From Capitulum mitella (lineage: Eukaryota > Arthropoda > Thecostraca > Pollicipedomorpha > Pollicipedidae): a stretch of DNA of 64,000 bases. The first letter of the stretch is position 1; each line of letters opens with the position of its first letter. The notes beneath the pieces are model-generated. The model ran no database searches. It saw nothing but the letters and a program-made list of their open reading frames with translations, and had not been told where the DNA came from. Made by a program: the position numbers and the translations under genes. The stretch spans positions 16,492,733 to 16,556,732 of the forward strand of contig CP099839.1 of the NCBI GenBank assembly GCA_030062745.1, written 5' to 3'. Below, in pieces: positions 36,316 to 49,515 of this stretch.

Positions 36316-39219
36316 TGTGCGGGTGGGGGTGGGGGCGCGTTTGCGCGTGCGTTTGCGTGTGTATGCGTTTGCGTGTGCATGTGTATGTTGTGTCTGTACA
36401 TACAACTGTGATTTAAGATTTTGTTTTCCGACAAAAAAACCTTGGTAAAACCTGGAGGAACATAAGTTAGGCTCAAAGGCCTAAAGAAAACGACAGCCCT
36501 GAACAGTATGCCCGTTTGCCCACAAAATCTGTCACCATTTCTTTTCCAATTTTTTTTAGATCATTTCATGCTCTTTGCGGCCACTCTTTTCACCGTGTTA
36601 AAACCAGCGGAAAATACTGGGGGGGGGGGCTAAACCGGCTTTGGGGGCCAAGATCACACATTGGGGGCTTGGCCACTGCATAAAAATAAAATCTGGCACC
36701 TTTATCCCCATGCATTTTTGGCCCCTCCTTTCGGGTGAAAAGCGGATTTTTCCTATTTTCAGTATGTGCCAATTTTCGAAAATAACGAGGCAGAGTACCC
36801 GAAATCCGGGAGAAATCGGCATGTAGGGGGCGGCAAGATTACACGAATGAATATTTCTCCACCCTTGGTACATGGTCTGTGCGCGCCCTTAGGCCTAAGA
36901 CTATCTTCAGGAGCTCCTAAGGATGGCTTAGAGTCAAAACGATAAAGCAGGTCCTAATCCATAGCTTTCACTTATAAAATCCTGCCCATCAGTGCGGGAG
37001 TCTTTTAAAAGCTGTTGGGACGCACCGGCGGATTCGGGGAGAAGGCATTGGGGCCATTTCCCCTTCCTTTGCTGGCAGTCTTTTTTCCATATCTTTTGTC
37101 CCCCTTCCCTATTTCCGGACGGAGAAGCGCATTTTTTAAATACATGTTGATTTTTGTGAATAGCGAAATGAGACGGCCGAAATTTCGAAGATAAATGAAT
37201 ATTTGGGGGTAAGTTAGATTATACGCAGGGAGGTTTCGCCCCTCCTTGGCTCATGGTCTGGATCCGCCTTTGGTGTGGCGAGAACCATTTTGAGGAGACT
37301 TTATTCCGGACAGTGCTATAAAGCTAATTTTAGAGCTACCCAAAGTTGTCACGGCCGTCGTCATGTTGGTAAGACCGCCTCCCCATCTGCTTCTAACCGT
37401 CGCCCGTATTGGGGGTTGATGCAACCCACGAAGGTTGTCCGAGGACAGCTTCCGAACGGTGTGTTTGATCGATCTGAAACTTGATGTACTTTCTGGGGCA
37501 TCCGTTTCGCATATTATGGTGAAATTTTTGTCTTCTACGTTGCCATGGTAACGAGCTATGACGTCGTAACGGGAACCATGTCGGACGTTTTCGCGCGCCG
37601 ACGCGGCCGGTTTACAACGTTCTCAGTTTTGTTTCACTGTAAGACGGTTGGAATGCACAAATACATTAAAATATGTATCAATGGACCCCAAATTGTCTGT
37701 TCTTTAAAACTATACAAAGATTTAATAAGCCTATCCTCATTGCCGGGATTATCAGGTGTGTAAACTGAGGGCATGAGCTACGGCGGGAAATAATTACTTT
37801 TATCTTTGGGAGTGCAGAAGGAAATAGTTGTCGCAAAACAATTTATATATTCCGATTGTTTGAGGTGCAAGATATCAAATGATGTTAATTTGGTGCAATT
37901 CATCTTTTATTTCACGAAAAGAGGGCACAATGCAGCGAACGCTTGACTTTGGCTCCGACGTGCGGAGCGGCGTTGAGCGTGGAGTGATGAGTGTGCAATA
38001 CCACAGCATGCCTGGAATTAGATCTTGTGTTGTAGATCAATTCGAAAAACACTTTTAAGGCATCTAAGTTACGCTTTTTAGCTAGTGCAAGGTCACTCCA
38101 GATTATTTGCTTTAGACCTAAGATGATCTTGGATGACATAAGATGGCCTTTACATGTTATTCGACAATAGTGCATGTTAACTGAGATGCTTCATTTTATT
38201 TCATCATCTATCATTATCCATATCATGTTTCTGCAGCTCCGAGAACGCATTTAAGCCGACGACCCCGCATGACAAGGATTGACCTAGCAAGACCTGGACC
38301 GGACTCCATGGGTAAAACACAATCATGAGGTGTACAGAGTCATAATTCATTGACGAACAATATGATACGCGTTCCGCTTCATCTTTTGTTCTTTGGCGTT
38401 CACTTGCGCTTAAACTCGAAGAAGCATCACTTTCTGCCAATTTTCGGCCTTTGACCCGACCTGAAAGGTCATCCATTGTCTTGAGACCTTAAAAAGAGAT
38501 GCCAGTCGCGAGATCTCGTCATGCGCAACACGCGGCTTTTTTCGCGACGCTATAGGACGAACGGTGTGGAAATAGCCGGCGGAGATCGTACCAACCCCCT
38601 TCTAAACGTTCCTGTTATGCAGAGAGCGCTATACGGGCGAGAGTTAGGACATGCTACACACGTTACTGAGCTTCTGCTGGCGTGAAGGTTGTTTTTCCGT
38701 AATGATGCCAAAAGCCCTGGAGCTAGTACAAACTATTTTCAACATTATAAGTCATGCTCATTTTGTTTGACAGTGCCACGTAACTAAAATTACTCCGGGA
38801 TTTACCGATTATTCCTCGTTTTTTCTTCTTATCTTTACTTGAATGACGGGCCTCGGTTTCTTTGGGTAAAAATAAAACCTCCTGGCTGCTCAACGAAACA
38901 CTGGGGCATCCTTTTGAGACTCTGAGCCAAGAATCCCAGTAAATGGTATTGCAGTGATATCAGCATTACCGTATTTTCCACCACAGATATTCTATTCAAA
39001 ATCTGACTAAGAATGAGCGCAAAAAAATGATTTTGACCGACAGAATGTATTGTTATGTGCATAACGGCCGAAAAAGTGCGGGACCACAAACTTGCCTGCC
39101 ACACTGTACGGAGTGGTAACGCCTACTGAAAGTTGTTAACGTAATTTTCTATTGAATTTTTGTTAGGTACACATGGTTGTGTTGTTTTTCGCCGTTCCAT
39201 ACGGCGATGTTAGCACCGC
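34900..39219. other. No recognised gene; MITE pair and (TA)n
   Basis: (TA)n at about 36262-36314 is followed by a GT/GC-rich run. The only structured part is the repeat pair at 36600-37275. Other frames are short. Confidence 0.4.
36600..37275 (+). mobile_element. Two related hAT-type repeat copies in tandem
   Basis: 36600-36890 and about 37030-37275 align in the same order: a GGGGGCCAAG or GGGGCCATTT block, then CCCTCCTTTCGG- or CCTATTTCCGGA-type sequence, AAAAGCGGATTTTT or AGAAGCGCATTTTT, GAATGAATATT or AAATGAATATT, and finally TGGTCTGTGCGCGCCC or TGGTCTGGATCCGCC. The right end matches the GGATCCGCC.CTG end type seen elsewhere. No coding capacity. Confidence 0.5.
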
Positions 39220-40060
39220 AGATGCTGCCTTTTCTCGAAGCCTTGGCCAGCGCCGCTGGCCGCTCGACTCACTAGTTGCCATTTTGGCCAACAGATGGCA
39301 GCAGGGGCGGACAATCGATATTGCCTCGCGCTGCATCTTGACCGTCCGGCCTCGGACCAGTAGGAATCGGAGCCCTTTGGACAAGTCGGCCGTCCGTGTG
39401 GTGCACTCTGAGGCGGACTTGCTTGCCGAACCGTGCTACCGGGGTGACCGGCGTTCTGACGTTTAAGTCTGGCGGGGTCGGGTAAACGTTTGGGACGCGC
39501 CGCCAAGGCGTCGGGCCGTCCGTACGTGGGATCTCGAGTAAGGCGTGCTCCTGGAGCCACGGCTGCGCTCTGCCGAGGGCCCGGGTTGGCGAGTGGCACG
39601 CTTCTCAATGCCCGCTGCCGTGAGCCGAGGAGCAGAGTGAGCCACTGATGCGAGTGAGTGCGGTGCCGGGTCGCACTGGAGAGGAAGCCGGCCATCCTGA
39701 CGACGGGAAAGCTACAGGCCGTTTCCTCGTTGCGTGAGACGCGGCCAACGAAGCAGCCGTGACCAAGGGGCGTGGGATTGAAACAGCACTCCGAGAAGAG
39801 CTCCCGGCGAGCTGGACAGAAGAGGGGCCGTCGCCTCCCGGCCGTGCGCCTGAGGAGGCGGACGTGGTCCCCGGCACTCTCGCCTCACCTGGAGCTGCGC
39901 CGTGCCTCTGCGGGCGCGGCTCGGCGGGAACGCCTGGCCCGCGGGCAGCGCGGCGGGGAGACGTGCTCCGGCTCTGGGAGGGGCGGCGAGCACGGCCGCC
40001 GAGCGGGGCATGTCTGACCCCCCGCCCTCCGTCGACTGAGGTAGGCAGAGTCAGATCGGG
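39220..40060. other. CpG-rich block, possible promoter or first exon
   Basis: High GC with abundant CpG and frames open on both strands (for example 39210-39695 minus, 39759-40118 plus). None gives a recognisable domain. CCAACAGATGGCAGCAGGGG at 39288-39307 matches the CTCF core with one difference, and GCCATTTTGGCC (39278-39289), a YY1/Pho-type core, overlaps its first two bases. Confidence 0.3.
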
Positions 40061-43000
40061 AGCTGAGCTGTCAGCTGATCAGTCAGCTGGGGTCAGCGGG
40101 ATCAGCTCATCTACCTAGCACTACTTCTGATAATTTGAGCATGAAGTATATTGAATTAACGAGCTGGTTTGTGTTTTTTTCTTCCTTTTCTCAACCTCTT
40201 GACCTACCTCTTAGAAAATTCTGGTTGCTCGCCTGGATTAGCTGACCTACTTACTTTTGTCGTGTTTCTAAGGAATAAATTTGCTATTTTCGCCGTGTCT
40301 CTTAGCATTCCGGTGTCACTTGCCATTTCACAAAAGATTGGTGACCAACACACCAATTCACAGTTAGCAACAGCCGATGACGAGATGACCAAATCATTAT
40401 GATATCCGAATGTCCGAACAGTTTGCGTCCCCAACAATGACACGGCTCGACGAAGATCAAGGCGCGTAGACTGGGGGCTTCTGTAACCTACTTTTCAAGG
40501 AGGAATAGTCCTCACTTCGTTGGATGTGAATGAATGCAATGTGAATGCAGTGTGAGTGATTGCAATGTGAATGTTATCCCAAATCTCGGCTTTGGGATTG
40601 CAAGGCTCATTAAAATGCATTTATTGCAGACGATTGATATATTAAGGCTGACTTGTTATGTCGGGCATCCAGGTTTTTTGGGATTACTGACAAAAAATTG
40701 TTGCATCGCATACTAGAGGGCTTTGGCATAGATCTAGTCGTGGCATTCGAAAACGGCATAGATGAAGTAACTGGTACATAAAACTAGGAATCTACACGTG
40801 TTAGTTATTCAGATGTCACGAATTGCTATTTCTGGAGGTGTGTGTCTCTAAAAAGAGGGGTACGCGTGTTACCTGCGCACATTTCCGGCTCAGTTCTCTT
40901 GCGGTTTTTGGGACATTGCTTAAATTAAATAAACCTGTCCAAAATATCAGAAGGCAATTTTTCAGGTCGACCAGGACTGGACAAATACACGATTTTTATT
41001 CAAGAAACGAAAAAAACTTTAATACTGGGCATGTTGATTAACACATCGGTGACCATGACACGCAAGGAAGCTCTTCAAGGGACATTTACAAACGCCAGAG
41101 CAGTTACGAAAAAGCGAGGCTACACGAGGACTCTAACTGTGCGTCTCACAGCACAGACCTTGCGAGCGGTGCTCGTCGCCAGCCCCGACACCCCTCCGTC
41201 GCGCGTCCTACCGCGGAGCACGGGCACAGCTGCCGCGCCAGAATCGCCTCCACCTGCGGCAAACTGGCGCCGGCGCCGCCTGGCCGCGTCGCCGACGACA
41301 CGCGCCGTCCGGTCGGGCCGGCGCGGCGCCGGGCCATCTCCGGCGACCACGCCCACTGGCGGGCGCGCGCCGGCGGCGGCCGCCTCTTGACCCGGTCAGC
41401 CGCGTAATGGAGAGGCACGTGGCGACACACCCAGACAGATCGCGGCCGGCCATGCATTATGCAGCAGCGCCGCGGACCGCCCGCCGCCGCCAGAATATTC
41501 CATCGGCCCGTCATTTCCGGCTCCGCCCCCGGCCGGCGCCGGGGAGGGGAGCGCCGGTCTCGTCCGGCCGGCCGCCGCCGTCGAACGCGTCCGCAGCGGA
41601 GCGCTCGGACCGCCTGCTGGCCGCCGAGCCTGGCTCTGTGGGGGCGTAGCTGAAGCCTTGGCATTGGTGGAGGATCGTTTTTACAGGTGGTTTGGCCGGA
41701 GGCGCTGTGATGTGGTTTCTTTCCAAAGAACACTAGGGCTTATGTTAAAATTGTTCAAGGTGTGTCGGGACCATTGTTCATGAGCCTTAGATTTTTGGGA
41801 GTGCATAACATTCGTCCTTTTTATTTCGGAATGATGTTCTGGGGTCCCTTCGTTTTGTTCATTTCCGTCTATTCTGATATCCATCTCAGAAGTGGATCAT
41901 ATTAGATTATGGAGGTGTCAGGTCATTTCGAAAGGCATGCTCCATAATTTCCCATTTTGTTTGTACAAACGGGCGTATTAGTTGTTCAACAAGAGATCAA
42001 AACCTTGCCATCAGTCTGAGCAGAGATACTCTTGAATACCTTATGGCCTCTTGTTGCTTTCAGAGGTCAGGCAATCTCAGTAAGCTGTTTGACCTTTTTG
42101 GTGCTTATGAGCATTTTAAACTTCGTGGAGTCAATAAAAGTGTCAGAGATCGCTTTCTCGGTCTTGAAAACCAGGAAGAGATCCCGTAAGGTTAGTCACA
42201 ACAGTTAGAAACAAAACAGTACGGTTGATTGATGATTCACTGCCCACTTGTCAACCACTCGAGGTCGAGTAGACATCTGGACTAAGATTCCCAACTGACC
42301 TGGCCTTGGCCTGACCCTGGCCTCCGTCCTCCATGAACTTCAAAATGCGTGTCGTTAAGGTAGGAGCCCGATCCAAGCATTGTACGGCATTTACACATCA
42401 TCGGTACTGAAATGTAGCTTATTCATCGAGAAGCGAAAAATGGCCATATTAGTAGTGTTGACCCGGAGCACGAGGTCAGCGGTACGAACTGCGGAGGAGT
42501 ATTTTCAACCGTTATTGTGAAAAAATGATGAGCAGTTACATGACGTTTATCCGAACTTTTTCCTAAGTAGTTTTCCAACGGCTGGACGGGCCAAATGGGC
42601 CTCTCTGTAGGTCTCGTTAGCAGGAAGGCGCCGCAGGACGGGGGTTATACTTATCTGTGTGAAGACCCCTGTTCGGCGTCTTCGATCGTCTCTCGGGCTA
42701 ACCCATACGGTTCCTCCCTCAATGGAAGGGAGGTTGCGTGTTCAGTGGCGCGTCGGGTCTTAATTCTAAAAGTTATGACCCGTGTCTCAAAGGAAATCCC
42801 GCTCTTTCGGTATGAAACGCCAGCATACCGAGTGCTCGTCTTTTTGGGGTGTAGACAGTGGTTGTTATTTTCGCGGCTTGCACCGTGGGTAATGAAGTCG
42901 TGTATACCGCTTACTATTGACGTTAACATAGTCGCCACCCAAATATGAGACCTGAAACGGCAGACTGTGCCGCATTCCCAGCTGTTCAGCGGCACAGCCG

Positions 43001-46000
43001 CGAGCAGCTAAAACCGTCCCCGCTTTTCCTCCGAACCTGAGATCACAGTGGTTGACTGTATGATAAAAACAGTTGTTGTTTCTTGTAACCAGATAGATGA
43101 AAACCGGATGGGTCACGTTGGCTACGAAGTTCGTGTTCTATTTGACTGTTTCACTTAAAATACCGACATTTGACGCCCCCCGGTGAACATTTACGATGCG
43201 TCCTGCGACAACTTAAAGGCATAAACAATGTGCTGCACTCTTGATAGCCTTTCTGGACATTTCGGATGTATTCTACAAACGATAAAAGTGACTGATCGTT
43301 CCACTACTCATGAAGGAAGCTCTGCCAATACCCGCACGGCCTGCCGGCCTGAGAAGTTTCTAAGCTATTGACCCGTTGAATGGGCCTGTAATAAAATAAC
43401 TTTTACGGATATTCAAAATGGAGACTGTCTGATTTCACTGAACAGGAAGTTTTCAGCAACAGACGCTCTTCGTGGTTGACGCATTGGGTACATAGCCAAG
43501 TTTTAGAGGGCATCATTTTTTTCCAGCATGGTGAGACGTCACGAAATGATCCGTTTGCAATAAAACTGATGTTTTAATCGTCTTTCTGGTATTGCCTTAA
43601 ACTCCCATTCACTTTATGATGCCGCCAGTCAGAGCTTGGCCATTACCTAGTAGAACATATCCCCTTATCAAACATGTATATCCCTCTATGATGGTTTACA
43701 TTAGGGGCGGAAACAGGGGTCCCATGGCTTAATCACTGGTCTACCGTCCAACTTTTGGACATGACATAGGCCACTTTTTCGGGCTTCAAATCCGTGTGTG
43801 GCCTTATTTTTGCGGCGATTGTACCGATTCAGCCCCCCCCCCCGCCTCAAAATGGATGCCTTTGCTCGGTGGTAAATTACGATGACCTCTGTCCCAGTGA
43901 GTAGAGAGGATCAAGTTAGAGGTGCCCTTTGCACCTCCCACGCTTTCCAAAATGTTTAGATATCCATTCCGTGGAAACGTTTCCGCATGCAGCGTCTTCC
44001 ACGGCCGTCCAGAGATTTGACGGACGCCGGCTAGATGTCTCCAGCATCGCGCCCCGCCGGGCGTTCTCCGCCAGCCGGAGGCATCAGCTGAGCGCGCCGA
44101 GTTAATAGCACAATCGATAGATGGCGGCCACCACTGTGATGCGGTCTGTTTGTCGCGTGGCTCGCTGCTGCTGACGACGCTATTGTGATATTGTCAGGCC
44201 TTGAGGCCGGCTCTGCTCCCTCCGGTGGCTCGGCCAGCGGCTGGGCGGAAATGCTGCAGAAGGAAGTCCTACTCGAAGCAGCTCTGTCTCGTCAGCCGGT
44301 GCAGTCAGGAATGCGCTGCACGTCTCGGCAGACGCCTGCTACGCGTTAGCCGCTAACTGCATTTGTTTTAGTTATCTCCTGAGGAATCCATCGCAGCGCG
44401 ATAACTCGACAAACCGTAAATGGTCAGCTGGAGTGAACGCTATCGGAAGACTCACACGGTTATCCTCCCGGACCTTTGGTGCCCGACTCGCTTTTGGTAT
44501 TGGCTTCCCGCCTGCGCCAAGATTTGCATCAGCGGCTGTTTGCTTGCCCCACTCGCCGCAGTAATCCGCGTCGTAAAGCCTGGACGGCTGCCTGATGGCC
44601 AGCAGACCCTGCTCCGGTTCCGGCGGCCTCCGTCGGCTGGTGAACCCCGGGCCAGTTGGCCAGCGCCGCCGGCCGCAGAAACCTAAAAACGGCTCCGAGA
44701 AGCCCCCGGCTAGCTGCAGCTCGACAAATCCTGTTACGCGGCGTAAGCTGCCGGTGACGTTGCCCGTTCACCCTCGGGCGCGAGGCGCGCGGCCGTCCGG
44801 CCGACCTGGGAGGACGAAAACTGTGTCGGACGGATGACGTCACCTTCTCAGCAAGTTCGTTCCCTTTACAGCGGTGTACAAACGACTATCGTGTCGGATA
44901 ATGGACGCCAGACATCCAAGCAAACATGAAACAAACCAAACTTTCATATGTCCGATGTTTGATAACGGAGAAGTTTACGGTAAAATTCTATCACGGTCGT
45001 ACCGTGAGCTTTGGGACGCGACAAACATACATATTTGGTGACTTAAAACCTATAGGCTGACAGAAAACAGTGTAAAAAGAAACGGCAATAAACAAGCCTC
45101 TTTTCAAGATTTCTTCAGTCACGTTTAAAGTCCATATGCCTTCAGAACAGTTGCTATGCGTTTCCATATGGAATGATTTGCCTTAGAAAAATAAAAGTTG
45201 AAAGTCACCCACTACAGACAGAAGCGCGATAAATCCATTTTGTACGTATCGTCACGTCCCCACACTTTATCATTACTAATGTTAGAATGTTTCTCCGCAA
45301 TGCGGCGTATTGGGCAATCCGTGACGTCAGTAATAAACATCGCCAAAGAGAAAATTAGTGGAGCACCTGTCCCGCCAGTCTTAACAGACGTCATAGGGAT
45401 AAACGACAGGCTGCCACGTTGGGAGCTCCTTTCTAGATCCACGTTTTAACAGTAATGCATTTGTCCTCTCTGTATATCCGTGTGTCGCATACGCGCACAC
45501 GTAACTCTGGATACACACAAACAAACACATCAGGCCAACCTCCACAAGCTCAGCGCGCGTGCACGCATCAATGGAGCTGCATAAGCCGACCGGGCGGGCC
45601 GGCAGATGGCTGCTGAGCCTGTCTGCCGATTCCGCTATCGTTCTGTCGCTACTTTGGCCTGTGCCGGCCGTTAAAGTCGATCGTTTGTGGAACATACAGA
45701 AGCCGGTCCAATTCATCCCTCTGAGGAGTTGGACGCAAACCCTTGAAAGCGTATTTAAAACTGGGCCGGAGGTTTGGATCATGCACAAACAATTGGGCAT
45801 CGTGTGGACGTTAAAGGCACCATCTGGCTGAGCAATATCCACTGGAACTTCTCAGACGCTTGCTCCTTATTTCCAACAGAAGCGGAAAAGAAACTTGAAC
45901 ACCGTCAGGAACGTAGTAAAACAGGATAGTTAACCATTCATTTACCTCGCCTGTCTAGCAAAAACAAAAACTTTCATCCATCGAAACATTGCCGTTTGCA

Positions 46001-46239
46001 GCTAGCTATTGCCGCTGTTTGCCACTGCACTTTCAGATGCCCGAATTCGATATTTGATATCACACATAACTGAAACCGATGAATCGGCCGGCACCGATTC
46101 CGCCCCGCTCCTGAGCTGGAGACGGATGCGGGTCAGCAGCTCGGCCATTTGGCCGGCCAATGTCGGGCCCGGCGGAGGCGAGAAGGCGCGCTTCCCCGCC
46201 GGCGCCGACCTGAACTAGCCGCCTGGCAGAAACCTAATG
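40061..46239. other. No recognised gene; two further CpG-rich blocks
   Basis: CpG-rich blocks at about 41150-41650 and 44030-44840 contain long overlapping frames on both strands, as expected from GC composition. ATAGATGGCGGCCACC at about 44116 resembles a YY1/Pho site. 42595-42995 is open on both strands without a domain. Poly-C and GGGGCGGAAACAGGGG near 43700 suggest MITE ends. Confidence 0.35.
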
Positions 46240-46626
46240 ACGGGGTCGACCTGGCCTGGCCACAAGGCTGGAATCGAATGACGCCGCCGGTACTGACCTG
46301 ACCTGGCTACTAGACTGGAATCGAATGACATGACGTCGCCTGGGCTAACCTGACATGGCCATCCACCTGGAATCTCATGATGCCGCCGAGGTTGACCTGA
46401 CCTGGCCACACAGTTTAAACTGAATGACGTCGCGGGGGCCGACGTGACCTGGCCGCCTAGCGGGGAATCTAACGACGCCGCCAGCGCCGACCTGACCTGG
46501 CCACCAGGCTGGAGTCGAATGGCATGATGTCACTGGGGCTGACCTGACCTGGCCATCCGGCCGCAATGTAATGACGCCGCTGAGGATGACCTGACCTGGC
46601 CACACAACTGGAATCTAATGACGCCG
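46240..46626 (+). repeat. Eight-unit tandem array of TGACCTGACCTGGCC units
   Basis: The unit of about 47-51 bp (TGACCTGACCTGGCCA, a variable part, then GGAATC.AATGACGCCGCC) occurs eight times. Units 2-4 match units 6-8 by diagnostic variants: the extra GACATGACGTC or GGCATGATGTC, then CCATCC, then CCACACA. The array is therefore a four-unit block duplicated once. Each unit carries TGACCT, the complement of the nuclear-receptor half-site AGGTCA. It ends about 35 bp before a TATA-like box. Confidence 0.75.
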
Positions 46627-46662
46627 CCGGCGGCCGGCGGCTCGGCGTGCCTGCCGCCCGGT

Positions 46663-46674
46663 TATTTATATATC
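46663..46674 (+). promoter_or_regulatory. TATA-box-like promoter element
   Basis: TATTTATATATC stands alone in very GC-rich DNA, downstream of the half-site array and about 170 bp before the candidate start codon at 46836. A start site near 46700 would give a 5' leader of about 135 bases. Confidence 0.4.
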
Positions 46675-46835
46675 GGCAGCGGCCGCTGGCAGCGGGCGGC
46701 GGCCGGCGCCGGTATGTGTGCGCGCCGGCCGGCAGTGTGGCCGCTGCGGCGCCGACGGCGGGACGTGTCGACGCGCGAGACGCGCGCGGCGAGTGTCGGT
46801 GGCGGCGGCGGCCGGCGGCGGCCGCCGGTCTGGTC

Positions 46836-47271
46836 ATGTGGCCCGGTGACGAGCAGGAGGCCGACCACGACGTGTACGACTGCCCGGTGTGCCAGCGCCA
46901 CCTGAGCGGCTCCGCCAGCGACGTGTCCGGATGGCGCGGCCGCGTGTTCTCGTACGGGCGGCGCTCGCCGGCGGCGCCGCCCGCCGCGCCCGCCATGCAG
47001 ACGGCGCAGAGCTACTCGAGCGGGCTCAACATCCAGCTGAGCTGCGGCCGGCCGGTGCGCCGCCGCCGCGCCGGCGCCGAGCGCGAGCCCTGCTCGTCCA
47101 GCTCCAGCACCGAGGCGTTGGGCAGCCGGCGCGTCATCGGCACGGCGCTGGCCAGCTACTGCGAGGCGCCGCGTGCGGGCGCCGGCTCCGGCGCCGAGGG
47201 CACCGACAGCACCGACTCGGCGGCCGGCAGCCGGCGCCCGCTGCTGCCGCGCGACACCGGCCTCAAGGCGG
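46836..47271 (+). CDS. Candidate first coding exon of an unrecognised gene
   Basis: From ATG 46836 a frame encodes an acidic start (WPGDEQEADHDVYD), CPVCQRHL, a Pro/Ala-rich part, SYSSGLNIQLSCG, an Arg-rich patch, a Ser run and an Ala/Gly/Ser-rich part ending RRPLLPRDTGLKAG. GCGG|GTACGTG at 47271/47272 is a good 5' splice site. CPVC followed by H resembles half of a zinc-binding motif, but the partner ligands would lie in later exons. The frame is also open upstream to 46647, and another frame is open at 46889-47371, as expected in GC-rich DNA. The next exon is not identified. Confidence 0.4.
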
Positions 47272-48207
47272 GTACGTGCCGACAGAAGGAGAGAGGGAAG
47301 GGCAAAGGAGAGAGAAAAGGGGAGGCCGGCGTAACATTTACGGGGAAAGGAAGAGGAGGGAAGAAATGTAAAAGATAATGCTGACTTAAATGCATCACAT
47401 TACCGAACAAGGACGCAGAGTGAATAACAGAGAAGACTCTAGTCGCTTTTCCATTCATCTCCTTCCCTCCACGTTCCCTCTCTGCAAAATCGAGAGGCGG
47501 ATCTCTGTCTTCTTAGGAAATTATGAGCGCCGGCGCATAATGACCAGCTATCGTCCATTTTTTAAAGCGCGTCTTGCATCCGAACGTCCCCTGTACTCTT
47601 AGCTGGTCACCATCTCGACGAGAGGTGTCGTGCCAATTTGTTAGAAGAAGGCGCATGTTTAGAAGAACCGTGGTCGTAACCTGTTGACAGTATCAGCTTA
47701 GTACCTGCACTGACTCGAAAATTTGATTCGTTCTGCCTGTAAGGTCAGGCGCATGGAAGTACTGGATTTGCAGGTCGTATTCTACGTTTTAACATCCGAG
47801 CAAAATGTTTGGAGGGCTGCTGAACGTCTCCCAGTGAACGGCTCCTTCGTAACTCAGGCATGTGTTTTGCTTCTGTTTATGCCAAAGGCCACATGTGGGA
47901 AAGGAATGCCAGCGATGTGGGTTTCTGGGAGGGCGTGGAACCACGGCATGGGATCGGCCGTTTCGGGTTAAATGCCCATTGTTTCAGGTTAAATGTCCTC
48001 TTCCCTACTCATGGGAAAGAGCAACGGACAAACGGCCCAGGATTTGGTATTTCGGATTGGGGCCACTGGTGCCGGAATACATGGCAACCGTTCCCTGGAA
48101 GATATTTATATGTTGTGAAAAACCCGCAAGAATTTCGGAAACTTAAAAGCACTTAGATGACCCGTGAACATTGCGCGTGAAGGCATACCTTGCAGCTGTC
48201 CTACTTC
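47272..48207. other. No gene seen
   Basis: Possible intron of the preceding candidate. Overlapping short frames at 47723-48156 include a small local duplication of GTTTCGGGTTAAATGCCC-type sequence. No domain. Confidence 0.35.
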
Positions 48208-48211
48208 TTAA

Positions 48212-49511
48212 CCTTGCACTGTCTGGTAGGTGTCAAATAGGGCACCTCCCTCGGTTTTGCGTGAATAACTTCTGAACCGGTAGTCAGCTTAACCAAACTT
48301 TCAGTACGTATTTATCGATCTATTCTACATATTTTGACATTAAAATCATTTCCATGCTAGGTGATGTCATGGGGATATGACGCCATAAGTGAACCCTTGC
48401 ATGCATGTTTTTGCCTCTTCGGGGGGTGGTGCGAACATGCTTCGATTCTTTTATAACATTCGCGAATATAGCGCATGGATTATTTGGTTTTACATAGGAC
48501 ACGGCCATCAAAAGGATATGTAACCGTGACACGTCAACATTAAACGTCATGCTAAGTCACACGCATGATGACAGTTGGACTGATTTGCATTGTGGGTGAT
48601 AGAAGTGGTTGTCGCTGGCCTTCCCATCGCTCAAGCCAGACAAGCAAATCTACATGCGCTTCTTAGCCAGGTTCACCAAATGCAGCGTGAGGTCATGTCA
48701 AGCCACGTCATAGGTTGATGTCAAAACGAAATGAAATGCAAGAATATCTGTTGAAGATCGTGGAGTAGCATCAAACAGCATTTGTTATTCTTAGTCATGA
48801 AATTGAAAATGACTATTTGTCCTGACCTGGCTTGACCTTGACCCGATAAGGAGTGGACAGAGCAGATCTAGTTATGACGAGATGCCATTTCAGTTCTGTA
48901 CTTGACGCAGTTAAAAATTCTGGCGAGGAATTATTGTTCTTTGGCAAGAAGAGCAATACAACCTTATCTGACCAGACCTAGAATATCCCTGACTGGATGA
49001 AAAGCAGGTAATGCAAAACTGATCATCAGAAGCTACACTTCCGTCTTTTTGTGGCATGGATTAAGACGGCCGCGATCTTTGTATCTATCTAAGTATCTAG
49101 TGTCTTAGAGCTAAGTATCGATATTTGGAATGTAGAGTAAGACAAGTATTTCACTCGACAAGCCTGACCTTGACCCGATATTTTTTTACATTTTGGCATG
49201 CTTCTGATGCGGAAGATGTGACCTTTCGTTTGATACCCGGTTGACGGCTCTAAGACCAATATTGCCGATGATATGACGTATGAACTGGTATCAGTTTTTC
49301 TTACGCCGTGTTATGCGTTTTGCGTGACCTGTGATGTCATCAGTCATGTAATAAGGGCTAACGTAGTATTTTCTGAACCGGAAGACTGGGAGCTATCCAT
49401 TGTTGGTAGAGCGATTGAAATCCAACGATTAGATCCTGGAAAAAGAGGGGTTGCCCTTTTTGACACCCCCAGTTGGTCTCGGTTATAAAAACATGTTAGG
49501 CGGTGCCAGGT
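48212..49511. mobile_element. Non-autonomous TTAA-type element, second family
   Basis: Flanked by TTAA at 48208-48211 and 49512-49515. The left end CCTTGCACTGTCTGG...GGTGTCAAATAGGGC is mirrored at the right end, whose complement reads CCTGGCACCGCC...GGGTGTCAAAAAGGGC. The inside holds several GACCTTGACCCGATA strings and the core GACCTGTGATGTCATCAGTC at about 49327. No coding capacity. Confidence 0.65.
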
Positions 49512-49515
49512 TAAG

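Noticed and set aside
39210-41733. Frames of 119-195 codons on both strands in CpG-rich blocks
   Set aside because: No domain, no consistent strand and compositional bias only; kept as possible regulatory CpG-rich DNA.
42595-42995. Overlapping 117-codon + and 114-codon minus frames
   Set aside because: Open on both strands by chance, with no recognised domain or splice signals.
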